A stretch of 64,000 nt of DNA from Pseudobacillus wudalianchiensis (GCF_001685015.1 NZ_MAYT01000027.1:87436-151435), one strand, 5' to 3'. Shown: positions 35,425-45,191, counted from the first letter of the stretch. Notes: generated by a model from the sequence alone, not told the origin. Made by a program: numbers and translations.

Positions 35425-38400
35425 TTAAGAAAAGTATCCGCTTTGCAGCTCATAAAGCAGCTTTTTATAATGATCTGCCTCTGCTTTTTCAGTAAGTGCC
35501 GCGAGCCGTCCTTCCACTTGTTCTGTTATTTGCAATCTTGCGTCCTTCTTTGCTTGTTTTAGGAGGTCTTCATAAAACGGGAGAAAAGCGGCTTCTATCT
35601 GTTCTTCCTCGCTGCGAATATATTGATGAACAGGCGTGATGAGCTCTTTTTCAATTTCATCCCGGATTCGTTTATTTCCGCCTTCTGCGAAAAATTGCAG
35701 AGAACTTTTATATTCCTTCAACAACGAAGCGAATAAGCCGGAATGGATTTCATGCAGACCTGCTTCAAAAAACAATTCCGGAGCCTCCCCTACGCTTGTT
35801 TCTTTTAAATAAATCGCTGGCAAGATTGGTTTTATCTCTTTTTCTAAAGACTTTGACATTCGCTCCATGCTTTTTTGCATAAAGGTTTGCAGCCGAAAGG
35901 CCGCTGTCCTCATTTCCTGCGTCATTTCTCTAGCAACGAAGCGAATGACTTCATTCGTCATTCGGTGCAATGCCGTCAAGGTATCATCAAAAGCATCGAA
36001 TGCTGTCGGGCTGAAGATCACCTTGAATTCATCATTATAGCGATAAAACAGGCGCTGCTTCGCATAGAACAATAACTCCTTGATCTCTTGCTGAAAAGCT
36101 TCAAGCTCCGCTGAAAAGGACCGGCTGTCTAGATAAGAAAGCGTCTCGGTCAATTGTTGCGATAGCTCTTCTCGGTGCTGGCGCTTCGCCGTTTCATCCG
36201 CTTCAGCGAGCCGTATCCGTCTTTTCAACTCGATCATAGCTTGTTCAACATCCACTTCTGCCTGCTGCAAAACAGCCATAGCAAGGGCTTGTTTCGTAAA
36301 AGGATAAAAGTGGTGTTCAAACAAAGAAAAGCCTGACAGATCAAGCGCTGCCTCAGCCGCCATCTGTTCACCTGCTGCTAAACGAAGAAGGGCGTTATAC
36401 CGCTTCTGTTCCTCTTCTGTTAACGAATGAGCCGCTTTTCCTTTAGCTAACAGAGCGAGGTGACTGGATACCGGATAAATCCGAGCCTGCCGGATTCCGC
36501 ATTTTATTAAGTTCTCCCCTACATGTTGAAGCACATCGAGTAAGTCCCTTTTCGCTGTAGCAAGATCAGCTGCATTCACGATGAAAAACAGATTATCTTT
36601 GCCGGTAAAATCTTTGACTCGGCCAAGCTGGGTTAAAAAGGCTTGATCCGCCCGTGAAAAAGCATGGTTATAATAAGTGACAAATACGATAGAATCGGCA
36701 CTTGTTATATAGTTAAACGCCATTTCCGTATGACGGGCATTCATGGAGCCTGCCCCCGGTGTATCGACAAGCACCATACCTTGTTCGGTTAGCCGGGACG
36801 AATAATATAAGGTGATCCGTTCGACAAAACAAGCTTTCTCTTCTACGCTCACGAATTCAGTGTAATCTTCTGCTGTTTTTCTTGCTGATTGTCCGAGCTG
36901 GGACTTAATTTTTGGATAACCAGAAAGAGCAGCGCGTAAAAATGAGAATTGCTCGAGCGGCAACGCTTCAAGCGGACTAAACCTTTCTTCTTCTGGCTCG
37001 CCTCTTTTATCTTTTTCTTGTGATGACTCCTTGCTTTTTATGAACTCTTCATGTTCCTGTAGAAGAGAATGAAGTGCTTCTAGGCTATTGACAGTTTTTC
37101 CGCTTAATTCTAACGCTTGATTAATATCTTTTAGCAATTGTTCTTCTGTTTTAAACAATAATGTCACTGTTCCGTGAGGATGGGCCTGATCTGGTGCACG
37201 AATTTCATTAATTGCAGCAGTAGTCGGGTTCGGTGATACAGGCAGAACCCGTTTTCCTAACAAGGCATTGGCGAAAGAGGACTTGCCGGCACTAAAAGCT
37301 CCGAACAAGGCAATCATATACTCGTTTTTCTCCAACCGTTCAATCCGTGCCTTTAGCTGCCCTATTCTTTGCTCCATATGACTCGCTTGCGCTAGCAAGC
37401 TTGCTTTTCTCTTTATTTCCTTCACCTGCTTTTCTAAATCAACAGGGGTAAAGGCCAATTCTTCTAATCGCCTGCTCCATTCTCTCGCTGCCTCGCCAAT
37501 ATCAATGAATCGCTTTCGTCTTTGTTCTGCCAGCTGGCCTGTTTTTTTAAATGCCTGAAAAGGTCTTTTTTCCACTTTCTCTGTTCCCCGTACGGCAAGC
37601 ATGGCAAAAATACTTTCATAGAGCTGGGCTTCTTGCGCTTTTATCTGTTCTCGCTTTTTCCACGCATCGATTTTCTGCTGAATCTCTTCATATTCCTGTG
37701 CTAGTAAAGCTCTTTTTCTCCGATTATTTTCTTTTGCCTGCGTTTCCAATGGTTCAACGAGGACAGCAAATGCCTGCCGGTACAAACTCTTCATTTCACG
37801 GCTAATGTCTTTAGCATAGTTTAGTACATAGTCGTCTGTTAGCATGGCTCCACTTTTCACCAGCCTTACGAGCAGTTCCGGAGAAAAATGGACTTGGCAT
37901 TGGCGAATGCCTTCTCGCAGCTCCTCTGTGAGCACATCAAAGGATTGCAGCAATTTAATCAATTCTTCTTTTAAGGGAATATCAATGTAGGACAGTCTGT
38001 TTTCATTCAATGCCTGAAATAGCTGCTGCAGCCGCGCTTCCCTTTCTTTTTTCGTTTTCTTGCGGGAAAGGAAGCCGCGCACCTGAAAGGACAGCTCACG
38101 GGATTCTAAAAACTGACGTACAAAGATCCGGCCATAGTAATCCATTAGCTTAGCATTATTAAAGACACCTATGAGAATCTGATCAAACAGGGGAATAAAG
38201 AGGTGATCCCGTTTTTCGATCGCTTCTTTGCGCTCTGTATATTCGAAAAGTTCTTCCTGAAGCTGTTGAAAAGAAGCTGTTCCGACGAGCAGCTCATCAT
38301 ACTCATCTAGCTCTTTTCTCTTCTTTTCCTGCTGTTTTTGGAAAAAATCCGTGGCTATGATGAGCGCTTCTTGAAGAACGTGGGCAGTAATTTGCTGGTA

Positions 38401-39216
38401 GCGATCTGCAATTTTGCTGGATAAAAAGGTTTTTAACTCGTTCATTTGGTTATACGGATGACTTTCATCCTGCAAGGAAGTGAAATAAAGTCCATTGTAT
38501 GTGAGATGATGCTCAGTGAATGAATGATGGACACGGCTTGAAAACTCTTCAAAAGATAATTCACTAGCGACATGCTTATCAATTTGATTAATGATAAAGT
38601 AATTATCTTTTCCTCTTTCTGAAAGCTGGCGGTTAAATTCAAAATTGACCGGAGACTGCACATGATTATAATCCATCATATAAAAAACAAGATCAGCTAA
38701 ATGAAGCTGGGACAAAGCACTGACCCGGTGAGCATCATCTGTCGAATCAATTCCCGGTGTATCAAAAACAGTCACTCCTTCCGGAAGCTGCCCAGTGCGA
38801 TGTGATATTTCGACTTCCTCTACTATATTTCCGTTCACACAATATGCTTGGATGTCCTCGATGTTGTAAGGATAAGGAAAGTTTTTGAGCGTCCCATCTT
38901 TAAATAAAATATTCGCACAGGGCTCACCCTCTTTCACTTTTACGATATTGGCACTCGTCGGAATAGGGCTCGAAGGCAGCAAACTTTCCCCCATTAATTC
39001 ATTGATCATCGAAGATTTACCAGCTGAGAAATGACCATAAAAGGCAATGACATACTCGCGATTTTCCAGCTTTTCCAGCAATTCAGCGCACAATTGAGCA
39101 CTTTCCTGATCTCCATACTTCAACAACAAAGTATGAAGCTGTTCTAGCTTCGGAAGCAGTAGGGCGCGAGTGGGCTTTTGATTGGCTAGCCATTTTTTTA
39201 ATTTTTCCGTTAGCAT
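35425..39216 (-). CDS. dynA: Double-headed bacterial dynamin DynA
   Basis: A 1263-aa fusion of two dynamin-like GTPases, slightly longer than YpbR/DynA of Bacillus subtilis. Head 1 has GHFSAGKSSMINEL (about 60), DTPGIDSTDD (about 150) and NQIDKH. Head 2 has GAFSAGKSSFANALLG (about 638) and DTPGAGSMNARHTEM (about 805). Long helical stalks follow each head, with hydrophobic paddle segments. DynA tethers and fuses membranes, protects against phages and membrane-damaging antibiotics, and helps division. It is monocistronic and shares a bidirectional terminator with thiT. Confidence 0.93.
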   Translation of the reverse strand: MLTEKLKKWLANQKPTRALLLPKLEQLHTLLLKYGDQESAQLCAELLEKLENREYVIAFYGHFSAGKSSMINELMGESLLPSSPIPTSANIVKVKEGEPCANILFKDGTLKNFPYPYNIEDIQAYCVNGNIVEEVEISHRTGQLPEGVTVFDTPGIDSTDDAHRVSALSQLHLADLVFYMMDYNHVQSPVNFEFNRQLSERGKDNYFIINQIDKHVASELSFEEFSSRVHHSFTEHHLTYNGLYFTSLQDESHPYNQMNELKTFLSSKIADRYQQITAHVLQEALIIATDFFQKQQEKKRKELDEYDELLVGTASFQQLQEELFEYTERKEAIEKRDHLFIPLFDQILIGVFNNAKLMDYYGRIFVRQFLESRELSFQVRGFLSRKKTKKEREARLQQLFQALNENRLSYIDIPLKEELIKLLQSFDVLTEELREGIRQCQVHFSPELLVRLVKSGAMLTDDYVLNYAKDISREMKSLYRQAFAVLVEPLETQAKENNRRKRALLAQEYEEIQQKIDAWKKREQIKAQEAQLYESIFAMLAVRGTEKVEKRPFQAFKKTGQLAEQRRKRFIDIGEAAREWSRRLEELAFTPVDLEKQVKEIKRKASLLAQASHMEQRIGQLKARIERLEKNEYMIALFGAFSAGKSSFANALLGKRVLPVSPNPTTAAINEIRAPDQAHPHGTVTLLFKTEEQLLKDINQALELSGKTVNSLEALHSLLQEHEEFIKSKESSQEKDKRGEPEEERFSPLEALPLEQFSFLRAALSGYPKIKSQLGQSARKTAEDYTEFVSVEEKACFVERITLYYSSRLTEQGMVLVDTPGAGSMNARHTEMAFNYITSADSIVFVTYYNHAFSRADQAFLTQLGRVKDFTGKDNLFFIVNAADLATAKRDLLDVLQHVGENLIKCGIRQARIYPVSSHLALLAKGKAAHSLTEEEQKRYNALLRLAAGEQMAAEAALDLSGFSLFEHHFYPFTKQALAMAVLQQAEVDVEQAMIELKRRIRLAEADETAKRQHREELSQQLTETLSYLDSRSFSAELEAFQQEIKELLFYAKQRLFYRYNDEFKVIFSPTAFDAFDDTLTALHRMTNEVIRFVAREMTQEMRTAAFRLQTFMQKSMERMSKSLEKEIKPILPAIYLKETSVGEAPELFFEAGLHEIHSGLFASLLKEYKSSLQFFAEGGNKRIRDEIEKELITPVHQYIRSEEEQIEAAFLPFYEDLLKQAKKDARLQITEQVEGRLAALTEKAEADHYKKLLYELQSGYFS

Positions 39217-39300
39217 ACGTTCCCGCTCCCATTTTTAAAATACTTTTATTTCATTGTATCGAAATGTCTTGGACATTTCAGCTGTGAGCCTCTTTTACAC

Positions 39301-39355
39301 AAAAAAAGCAAAAGCCGTATGGATCGACCCATCCATACGGCTTCTGCTTTTTCTA
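39301..39355 (-). terminator. Strong bidirectional terminator between thiT and dynA
   Basis: AAAGCCGTATGGAT, a 6-base loop, ATCCATACGGCTT, with A runs before and T runs after on both strands. Confidence 0.9.
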
Positions 39356-39359
39356 TTTA

Positions 39360-39926
39360 TTAATAACTAGCCGAACTGCTTTCAATAGAAGCAGATTGCT
39401 TATAAAAACGCGGTGCTGTCTTTTTCAAGAAGAGTAATACAGCTGATGTAATCAACATTTCCGGAAGTAAATAGGAAAGGTTATACAAGAAAGAATAAAC
39501 AGCAACCGGCGTGCCTTTAGGTGCATAACTGCCGAACCAAATGACTCCGGAAAGGAAATGGCAGACAAGGCGAAGTGATGTACCTAATAATAGGCCAGCG
39601 AAAATTCGGCCTATCGTAACCGGCTTATGAAAAACAACAAATGCTCCTAATCCAAGCACCGCATAGGCAAGTGGATAATCGAGGACTAGCTGTACCGGGT
39701 GGACAACATAGCCGCCTGTCAGTAAGCTTATTAACCCCACTAACAGACCTGTTAAGAAGCCTGCTTGCCAGCCTCGACGAAACGCCATAACGAATATCGG
39801 TACCATTACAAGCGAAATAGAGCCTCCAAACGCCCATAGAGCACCGAACTCCACGTAGCTTAATATGAACGACAATCCTGCCATAACAGCGATTTCGATC
39901 ATCGTCACTAGCTTATTTCTCTCCAT
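39360..39926 (-). CDS. thiT: Thiamine ECF transporter S component ThiT
   Basis: A 188-aa, six-span substrate-binding component of an energy-coupling-factor importer for thiamine. Hallmarks are the GALWAFGGSISLVMVPIFVMAFRRG block (about 28-52), GGYVVHPVQLVLDYPLAY, and the C-terminal GVIWFGSYAPKGTPVAVYSFLYNLSYLLPE. The frame opens farther upstream at 39983, but that part lies in the riboswitch leader. The ATG at 39926 has AAAAGGGGG 7 bases before it, so it is the real start. The partner EcfA and EcfT genes are not in the window. Expression is under a TPP riboswitch. Confidence 0.92.
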   Translation of the reverse strand: MERNKLVTMIEIAVMAGLSFILSYVEFGALWAFGGSISLVMVPIFVMAFRRGWQAGFLTGLLVGLISLLTGGYVVHPVQLVLDYPLAYAVLGLGAFVVFHKPVTIGRIFAGLLLGTSLRLVCHFLSGVIWFGSYAPKGTPVAVYSFLYNLSYLLPEMLITSAVLLFLKKTAPRFYKQSASIESSSASY

Positions 39927-39930
39927 AAAA

Positions 39931-39957
39931 AATCCCCCTTTTCTTATCCAAAGGGGT
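39931..39957 (-). promoter_or_regulatory. Expression platform of the thiT riboswitch
   Basis: On the minus strand CCCCTTT and AAAGGGG form a stem that contains the thiT Shine-Dalgarno and is followed by GATTTTTT. It can act as a terminator and also hide the ribosome binding site. Confidence 0.65.
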
Positions 39958-40004
39958 GAACTGATACAAAAGATATTCGGCATTTGCGAATGTTTCCCGT
40001 ATCT

Positions 40005-40092
40005 GTCACACGTTCCCTACGCTGGTACTAACCAGATCAGGTTCTTAGAGTTGAGGATCACTCCTCTCTCAGTCTAACGACACCCCTAGTGG
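40005..40092 (-). promoter_or_regulatory. TPP riboswitch (THI element)
   Basis: The minus strand carries the conserved core: CTAGGGGTGTCG, CTGAGAGAGGAG, then AACCTGATCTGGTTAGTACC and AGCGTAGGGAA. These are the P1-P3 and P4-P5 sequences that bind thiamine pyrophosphate. It lies about 80 bases before the thiT start, so high TPP should switch the importer off. Confidence 0.95.
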
Positions 40093-40321
40093 ACTTGTAT
40101 ATTCTTACTATAGCATAAGTGTAAAGAAAATGAAACAGGGGGATTGTTCGTCAATTTAAAGTGATAAAGTGCTTTCCGTTTTTCAGCGAGGAGTGATTAG
40201 TCAGCATCACCTATTTTAGTAAACGTGTATATCTGCTTTTTATCTTTCATATACGTAAGTGAATATTGGAGTTTTCGCTTTATTAGGGCTTGTTCAAAAA
40301 AGAATAAAAGCAGGTGTGTCT

Positions 40322-40816
40322 ATGAATCATGTTGTGAAACGTGGAGAAACAGTTTCATCAATTGCTGGTGATTATCGGCTTTCTGTCTCTCAGTTGATCG
40401 CTGCTAACCCTGGAGTCAATCTGTATCAGCTTTCCCCCGGACAGCAAATCCGGATTCCAGGTCTTCCGTCACCTAGTTCTCTCCCCTACTCTATCAGTAT
40501 TTCGCTATCCCAGCGCAAATTGGCGTTATTTCGCCGTGGGAATGTTCAAAAAACCTATCCGATAGGTGTAGGCAAAATGCTGACCCGAACACCGACCGGA
40601 GACTTTGTCATTATTAATAAAGCGCCCAATCCAGGCGGTCCATTCGGAACGATGTGGATGAGTTTATCAAAAAAATCTTATGGCATCCATGGAACGAATA
40701 ATCCTTCCTCCATCGGTAAGTTTGTTTCAAAAGGCTGCATCCGCATGTACAATCGCGACGTAGAAGAATTAGCAAGCATTGTCCCAATTGGCACTCCTGT
40801 TCATATTCGTCCTTAA
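40322..40816 (+). CDS. ykuD: L,D-transpeptidase with LysM domain (YkuD)
   Basis: A 164-aa protein, the same length as YkuD of Bacillus subtilis. LysM covers residues 2-48 ([28 protein letters not shown]). The catalytic domain ends with [20 protein letters not shown], holding the His and the nucleophilic Cys of the SxGCIRM motif. It makes 3-3 peptide cross-links or anchors peptides in the cell wall or spore wall. The frame opens at 40259, but GCAGGTGTGTCT before the ATG at 40322 and the start [10 protein letters not shown] decide the start. Confidence 0.93.
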   Translation: MNHVVKRGETVSSIAGDYRLSVSQLIAANPGVNLYQLSPGQQIRIPGLPSPSSLPYSISISLSQRKLALFRRGNVQKTYPIGVGKMLTRTPTGDFVIINKAPNPGGPFGTMWMSLSKKSYGIHGTNNPSSIGKFVSKGCIRMYNRDVEELASIVPIGTPVHIRP

Positions 40817-40893
40817 ACTACTGAAATTCCTCTGTCTCAGGTTTGAAAACAGGCGAAGGAGGGCATAACGAAACAGTAAAGGAGGAATCACTG

Positions 40894-41235
40894 ATGACAG
40901 AGGAAAATCATGCTATTCATAAAGATGGAGAGTTACAGCCCCATAAAGTAGACGATGCGCTTGAGCGAATTAGTCCTGAAAGAATGGACAGCATTCTTGA
41001 GAATTTTAACTCTTTTAAATCCTATTTGAAAAAAAGAATTGAACTTGCTGAAAAAATCGGCTTGAATGAAGAACAGCTTGCGGTGGCTACCGAGAAAATT
41101 GCTGGCTACTTAGCAGAACATGCTGAGCCAAAAAATAGAGAAGAAAAACTGCTCCAGGAGCTATGGAATGTAGGCACGCAGGATGAACGTCATCATTTAG
41201 CCCATATGCTCGTTAAATTCGTGGATCAGGAATGA
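40894..41235 (+). CDS. DUF3243 family protein
   Basis: A 113-aa acidic helical protein. The DUF3243 domain is at about 40-110, with FNSFKSYLKKRIELAEKIGL, then IAGYLAEHAEPKNREEKLLQ and ELWNVG, the pattern of YmfJ of Bacillus subtilis. The family is small, soluble and of unknown role, common in spore formers. The N-terminal 35 residues are an extension. The frame opens at 40843, but AAAGGAGG places the start at 40894. It follows ykuD by 77 bases. Confidence 0.82.
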   Translation: MTEENHAIHKDGELQPHKVDDALERISPERMDSILENFNSFKSYLKKRIELAEKIGLNEEQLAVATEKIAGYLAEHAEPKNREEKLLQELWNVGTQDERHHLAHMLVKFVDQE

Positions 41236-41237
41236 AA

Positions 41238-41272
41238 AAATACGTCTGCCAAAAGGCAGACGTATTTTTATT
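41238..41272 (+). terminator. Bidirectional terminator between DUF3243 and aminotransferase genes
   Basis: AATACGTCTGCC, AAAA loop, GGCAGACGTATT with T runs on both strands. Twelve perfect pairs; it serves both convergent genes. Confidence 0.92.
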
Positions 41273-42359
41273 TTGTTGCAGCATATTGTTCTACTTCTAC
41301 TGTCCAGTTAAATGGATCTTGTTCTTTTCCATTTTGGATACCAGTAATGGTGCTGTAAAGCTTTTTAGCGATCGGACCTGTAGTTCCTTCATTAATGATC
41401 ATTTTTTCATCATTCCAGAGCAATTCTCCGATTGGAGAAATAACGGCTGCTGTTCCTGTACCAAAGGCTTCTTCTAATTGGCCGGACTTATACGCTTCAC
41501 GAATTTCTTCCATCGCCAAACGGCGCTCTGTTACTGGCAGATCCCAGGATTTTAGAAGCTCGATGACAGAGTTTCTTGTGACTCCCTCTAAAATGCTGCC
41601 GTTTAAAGCAGGCGTTACAATTTCTCCGTTTATTTTAAAGAAGACATTCATGCTGCCTACTTCTTCAATATATTTCTTCTCCAAGCCATCCAGCCATAAT
41701 ACTTGAGTATATCCTTTGCCGTCAGCTATTTCCTGCGCCTTTAAACTAGAAGCGTAGTTTCCAGCTGTTTTGGCTTCTCCTGTTCCGCCAGCAACTGCAC
41801 GGACAAACTCGCTTTCTACTAATATTTTCACTGGATGAATGCCCTCTTTATAGTAAGCTCCTACCGGTGATAAAATAATCATAAATTTATAACGGCTTGA
41901 TGGTGCCACTCCAAGGAAAGGCTCTGTAGAAATGATAAATGGACGAATATAAAGAGAGGTCCCTTCTGCATTCGGAATCCAATCTTTTTCCACAGAAATT
42001 AATTGTTTTAAAGCTTCTAGAGCAAACTCTTCATCCACTGGAGGAATACATAGGCGTTCATTTGAACGGTTTAAACGCTCAAAGTTTTTCTGTGGGCGGA
42101 ATAACAACACCCGATTATCTTCTGTAAGGTATGCTTTTAATCCTTCAAACACCGTCTGGCCATAATGAAAGATCATGCAGGCCGGATCTAGTGAAATTGG
42201 CTGGTAAGGAACAATGCGCGGATCGTGCCAGCCCTGCCCTTCAGTATAATCCATAATAAACATATGATCCGTGAAAATTTTTCCAAAGCCTAGCTCTTCA
42301 GATTGTGGCTTCGGCTTTCTTTCAGGACTTAAGTTGAGTTGGATAGTTTGTTCTTTCAT
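41268..42359 (-). CDS. ilvE: Branched-chain amino acid aminotransferase
   Basis: A 363-aa PLP-dependent class IV aminotransferase that makes or degrades leucine, isoleucine and valine. The PLP lysine lies in GGTGEAKTAGNYASSLKAQ (about 195-213). FHYGQTVFEGLKAYL near 63 and EEVGSMNVFF near 235 are family signatures. The frame opens at 42425, but AAGGAGAC ahead of the ATG at 42359 gives MKEQTIQ and the same length as the Bacillus subtilis enzymes. It is monocistronic with a terminator at its end. Confidence 0.93.
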   Translation of the reverse strand: MKEQTIQLNLSPERKPKPQSEELGFGKIFTDHMFIMDYTEGQGWHDPRIVPYQPISLDPACMIFHYGQTVFEGLKAYLTEDNRVLLFRPQKNFERLNRSNERLCIPPVDEEFALEALKQLISVEKDWIPNAEGTSLYIRPFIISTEPFLGVAPSSRYKFMIILSPVGAYYKEGIHPVKILVESEFVRAVAGGTGEAKTAGNYASSLKAQEIADGKGYTQVLWLDGLEKKYIEEVGSMNVFFKINGEIVTPALNGSILEGVTRNSVIELLKSWDLPVTERRLAMEEIREAYKSGQLEEAFGTGTAAVISPIGELLWNDEKMIINEGTTGPIAKKLYSTITGIQNGKEQDPFNWTVEVEQYAATK

Positions 42360-42515
42360 TTCGCACTGTCTCCTTGCTGTATATGAATTTGGGAAAAGAT
42401 AAAGATAATAAATAACTATATACATATCATTTTACAATTTTTTAGAATCTTTTCACAATAGTTTAGTGCAAAATTATTGTAAAACATTTTCAATTTTTTG
42501 TCCAATTGCACTTTT

Positions 42516-44033
42516 TCAGTCTAAAAGGCCTTCCTTCTCTAAAAATTCCTTTGCTACGGCTGCTGCTTTTTGATCTTTTACATTGACTTCATAATTCATT
42601 TTTCTCATTTGCCCATCTGTCACTTTACCTGCAAGCTTATTTAATATCCGCTCAAGCTCAGGATGCTTTTCCAGTGTTTCCGTCCTTAATAGCGGTGCTC
42701 CCTGATAGGGTGGGAATAAACCGAGGTCATCTTCTAATGCCGTTAAATGAAATTGTTGCAGTTCACTGTCTGTCGAATAGGCATCTACTAAGTTAATATC
42801 ACCAGATTTCACAGCTTGGTAGCGAAGCTTTGGTTCCATCGTCTGAACAGATGGGAAGTAAAGATGATATTTTTTTTGAATACCGCGGTACCCATCTTCC
42901 CGATCAGAAAATTCGAGTGTAAATCCAGCCTTCATCTGCTGTTCGACTTTCTTAAGATCAGATATCGTTTTTAAACCAAAGCTTTCAGCTATTTGATCTG
43001 GTACCGCTAATGCGTATGTATTATTATAAGCCATCGGTCGAAGCAGCATCAGATCATATTTTTTAAGCAAACCCGTTTCAGCTTGCTGATAGACCGCTTT
43101 ACGATCTGTACTTTTCGCTTCTTCTTTTAAAAATTCAGCGATAACCGTACCTGTAAACTCTGGATAAAGATCAATCTCTTTGGCCCGAAGAGCATTAAAA
43201 ACAAATGAGGTTTTGCCAAGACCCGGTTTCAGCTCCACTTGTAAATCGGTGTCTTGTTCAATGAGTAACTTGTACATGTTCATTAATATTTCAGGCTCGC
43301 TGCCGAGTTTTCCAGCAATGACAATTGTCTCCTGCTTTGTTTTCATCAGCGACGGCACCATTAGGAGAGCACAAGCAGCAATAACAGCAATCCCCGCCAT
43401 CGACAATGAGCGTTTAAAGGAAGCTTTTTCAGCTGCCTTTAATATGACATCAAAAAAGATAGCGAGCAGTGCAGCAGGGATCGCTCCCAAAACAATTAAA
43501 GAAGCATTGTTACGATCAATGCCGAGCAGAATAATGTCACCAAGCCCGCCTGCTCCAATTAAAGCAGCAAGAGTGGCTGTTCCGACAATTAGCACCATCG
43601 CTGTCCGAATTCCTGCCATAATGACTGGCATGGCGAGCGGCAGTTCTACTTTGATTAATTGCTGGTAGCTTTTCATTCCCATGGCTTTGGCCGCTTCAGA
43701 AAGTGAAGGATCAACTCCGACAATCCCTGTATATGTATTGCGAAGAATAGGCAGCAAGGCATAAATGACTAATGCAATAATGGCTGGCAGCCGTCCAATT
43801 CCAAATATCGGAATCATTAACCCGAGCAGAGCGAGAGATGGGATCGTTTGAAGAACGGCAGTGACGCCAATGATGCTTTCGGCTGCTTTTTTGTGTCTCG
43901 TTAAATAAATGCCAAGCGGAATCGCAATGAGAACAGCAAAAAATAAGGAGATGAAAGAAATCTGCACATGCTCGAGCAGAGAACGCCAGACATCCCCTTT
44001 TCTCTCATTCAATACATTTATGAAATTATTCAT
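42516..44033 (-). CDS. Fused ABC permease and substrate-binding protein (OpuC/EgtU-like)
   Basis: A 505-aa fusion. The first 210 residues are a ProW-type permease with six spans (LEHVQISFISLFFAVLIAIPLGIYLTRH; EAAKAMGMKSYQQLIKVELPLAMPVIMAGIRTA). After a further span near 215-232 comes a ProX/OpuCC binding domain (IVIAGKLGSEPEILMNMYKLL to the C-terminus). The layout equals OpuC/Bus-like fusions for betaine, carnitine and choline, and EgtU, the ergothioneine importer of streptococci. Substrate cannot be settled by eye. Its start overlaps the ATPase gene by eight bases. Confidence 0.88.
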   Translation of the reverse strand: MNNFINVLNERKGDVWRSLLEHVQISFISLFFAVLIAIPLGIYLTRHKKAAESIIGVTAVLQTIPSLALLGLMIPIFGIGRLPAIIALVIYALLPILRNTYTGIVGVDPSLSEAAKAMGMKSYQQLIKVELPLAMPVIMAGIRTAMVLIVGTATLAALIGAGGLGDIILLGIDRNNASLIVLGAIPAALLAIFFDVILKAAEKASFKRSLSMAGIAVIAACALLMVPSLMKTKQETIVIAGKLGSEPEILMNMYKLLIEQDTDLQVELKPGLGKTSFVFNALRAKEIDLYPEFTGTVIAEFLKEEAKSTDRKAVYQQAETGLLKKYDLMLLRPMAYNNTYALAVPDQIAESFGLKTISDLKKVEQQMKAGFTLEFSDREDGYRGIQKKYHLYFPSVQTMEPKLRYQAVKSGDINLVDAYSTDSELQQFHLTALEDDLGLFPPYQGAPLLRTETLEKHPELERILNKLAGKVTDGQMRKMNYEVNVKDQKAAAVAKEFLEKEGLLD

Positions 44034-44994
44034 ACATCCTTCTCTCCTTTAACACGCCAGATAAATAAGCGAGGGCGGATTGTCTCGTAAGCACTCCAAT
44101 GATCTGCCCCTCCTTTTCTACTTCAATTTGCTCATCATCCATCAGCTGTTCAATCGCTTCTTCCAATGGCAAATCTGCACTGATTCTCCGTCCTCCTGAT
44201 TTCTTGTCAGCAATCGGGAGGCTTTCAAGAGCTTGTGCGGCCGTCATGATTTCCTGTGTTAAAGGCCGGGCTGATCCGATAAACTGGTGGACGAATTCGT
44301 TGGCTGGATGAGTAAAGATAGTCTTTGGCGTATCGATTTGAACAATTTGCCCTGCCTTCATTAAACAAATGCGGTCACCAAGCTTAAAGGCTTCCTGCAT
44401 ATCATGTGTCACAAATACAATAGTTTTGTTAATTCGTTTTTGCAATGCAAGGATATCGTTCTGCATTTTTTCTCTGCTGACCGGGTCTAAGGCACTGAAT
44501 GGCTCATCCATTAGTAAAATGTCTGGGTCGGCAGCTAAAGCGCGGGCAACCCCTATACGCTGCTGCTGTCCGCCCGACAACTCTGAAGGCTTTCTCCCTC
44601 TGTACGTGTTTGGATGAAGGCCAACCATCGTTAAAAGTTCATCTATCCGCTCTTTTATCTGCGCTCGGCTCCACTTTTTTAATTCAGGAACAACAGCAAT
44701 GTTTTCTTCAACTGTCATATGCGGAAAAAGAGCGATTTGCTGAAGAACATAACCGATATTCCAGCGTAATTCATGGATATTATAATCACGTATATTTTTA
44801 TCTCTGATCGTAATCGTCCCATTAGTGGCATCAATTAACCGATTGATCATTTTCAATGTCGTCGTTTTCCCACAGCCGCTTGGACCAGCAAGGATCAGAA
44901 ATTCTCCTTCCCTTATGTATAAATCAAGAGACTGAACGGCGGCCGTCCCGTCAGGATATTTTTTTGATACGCTGTTAAATTGAATCATATTCAT
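44026..44994 (-). CDS. ABC transporter ATPase with CBS domain (OpuCA/EgtV-like)
   Basis: A 322-aa ATPase that drives the adjacent fused permease. Walker A is GPSGCGKTT (about 36-44), the signature LSGGQQQRIGVARAL near 138, Walker B LLMDEPFSALDP near 160, then the H loop VTHD. A short C-terminal CBS-like region (about 250-315, LPLEEAIEQLMDDEQIEVEKEGQIIGVLTR) suits osmolyte or regulatory control. It is first in the two-gene operon. Confidence 0.92.
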   Translation of the reverse strand: MNMIQFNSVSKKYPDGTAAVQSLDLYIREGEFLILAGPSGCGKTTTLKMINRLIDATNGTITIRDKNIRDYNIHELRWNIGYVLQQIALFPHMTVEENIAVVPELKKWSRAQIKERIDELLTMVGLHPNTYRGRKPSELSGGQQQRIGVARALAADPDILLMDEPFSALDPVSREKMQNDILALQKRINKTIVFVTHDMQEAFKLGDRICLMKAGQIVQIDTPKTIFTHPANEFVHQFIGSARPLTQEIMTAAQALESLPIADKKSGGRRISADLPLEEAIEQLMDDEQIEVEKEGQIIGVLTRQSALAYLSGVLKERRMYE

Positions 44995-45063
44995 GCCTCT
45001 TTCTTCTTTTCTTCCTCATCTTTTCCCTAAATGTCTACTTTAACAAACTTTTCTTCTAAGCAA

Positions 45064-45098
45064 AATAAAATGCCCATCTGGATAGAATAGATAGGCAT
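45064..45098 (-). terminator. Terminator after the histidine kinase gene
   Basis: On the minus strand ATGCCTATCT pairs with AGATGGGCAT, followed by TTTATTTT. It lies about 95 bases past the kinase stop. Confidence 0.65.
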
Positions 45099-45191
45099 GT
45101 ATTAGAAGAAAACCAACTTATTAGTTTATGGTGAAGAAATCCCTCCATTTGGCAGGCGCTAAAAAAGGGTTGATCCATTACTGACAAATGG

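Noticed and set aside
39927-39983. Longer N-terminus of ThiT (MPNIFCISSPLWIRKGGFF)
   Set aside because: It lies in the riboswitch expression platform and has no ribosome binding site, while AAAAGGGGG precedes ATG at 39926.
42360-42500. CodY-like AT-rich sites before the aminotransferase gene
   Set aside because: No sequence came close enough to AATTTTCWGAAAATT to claim it.
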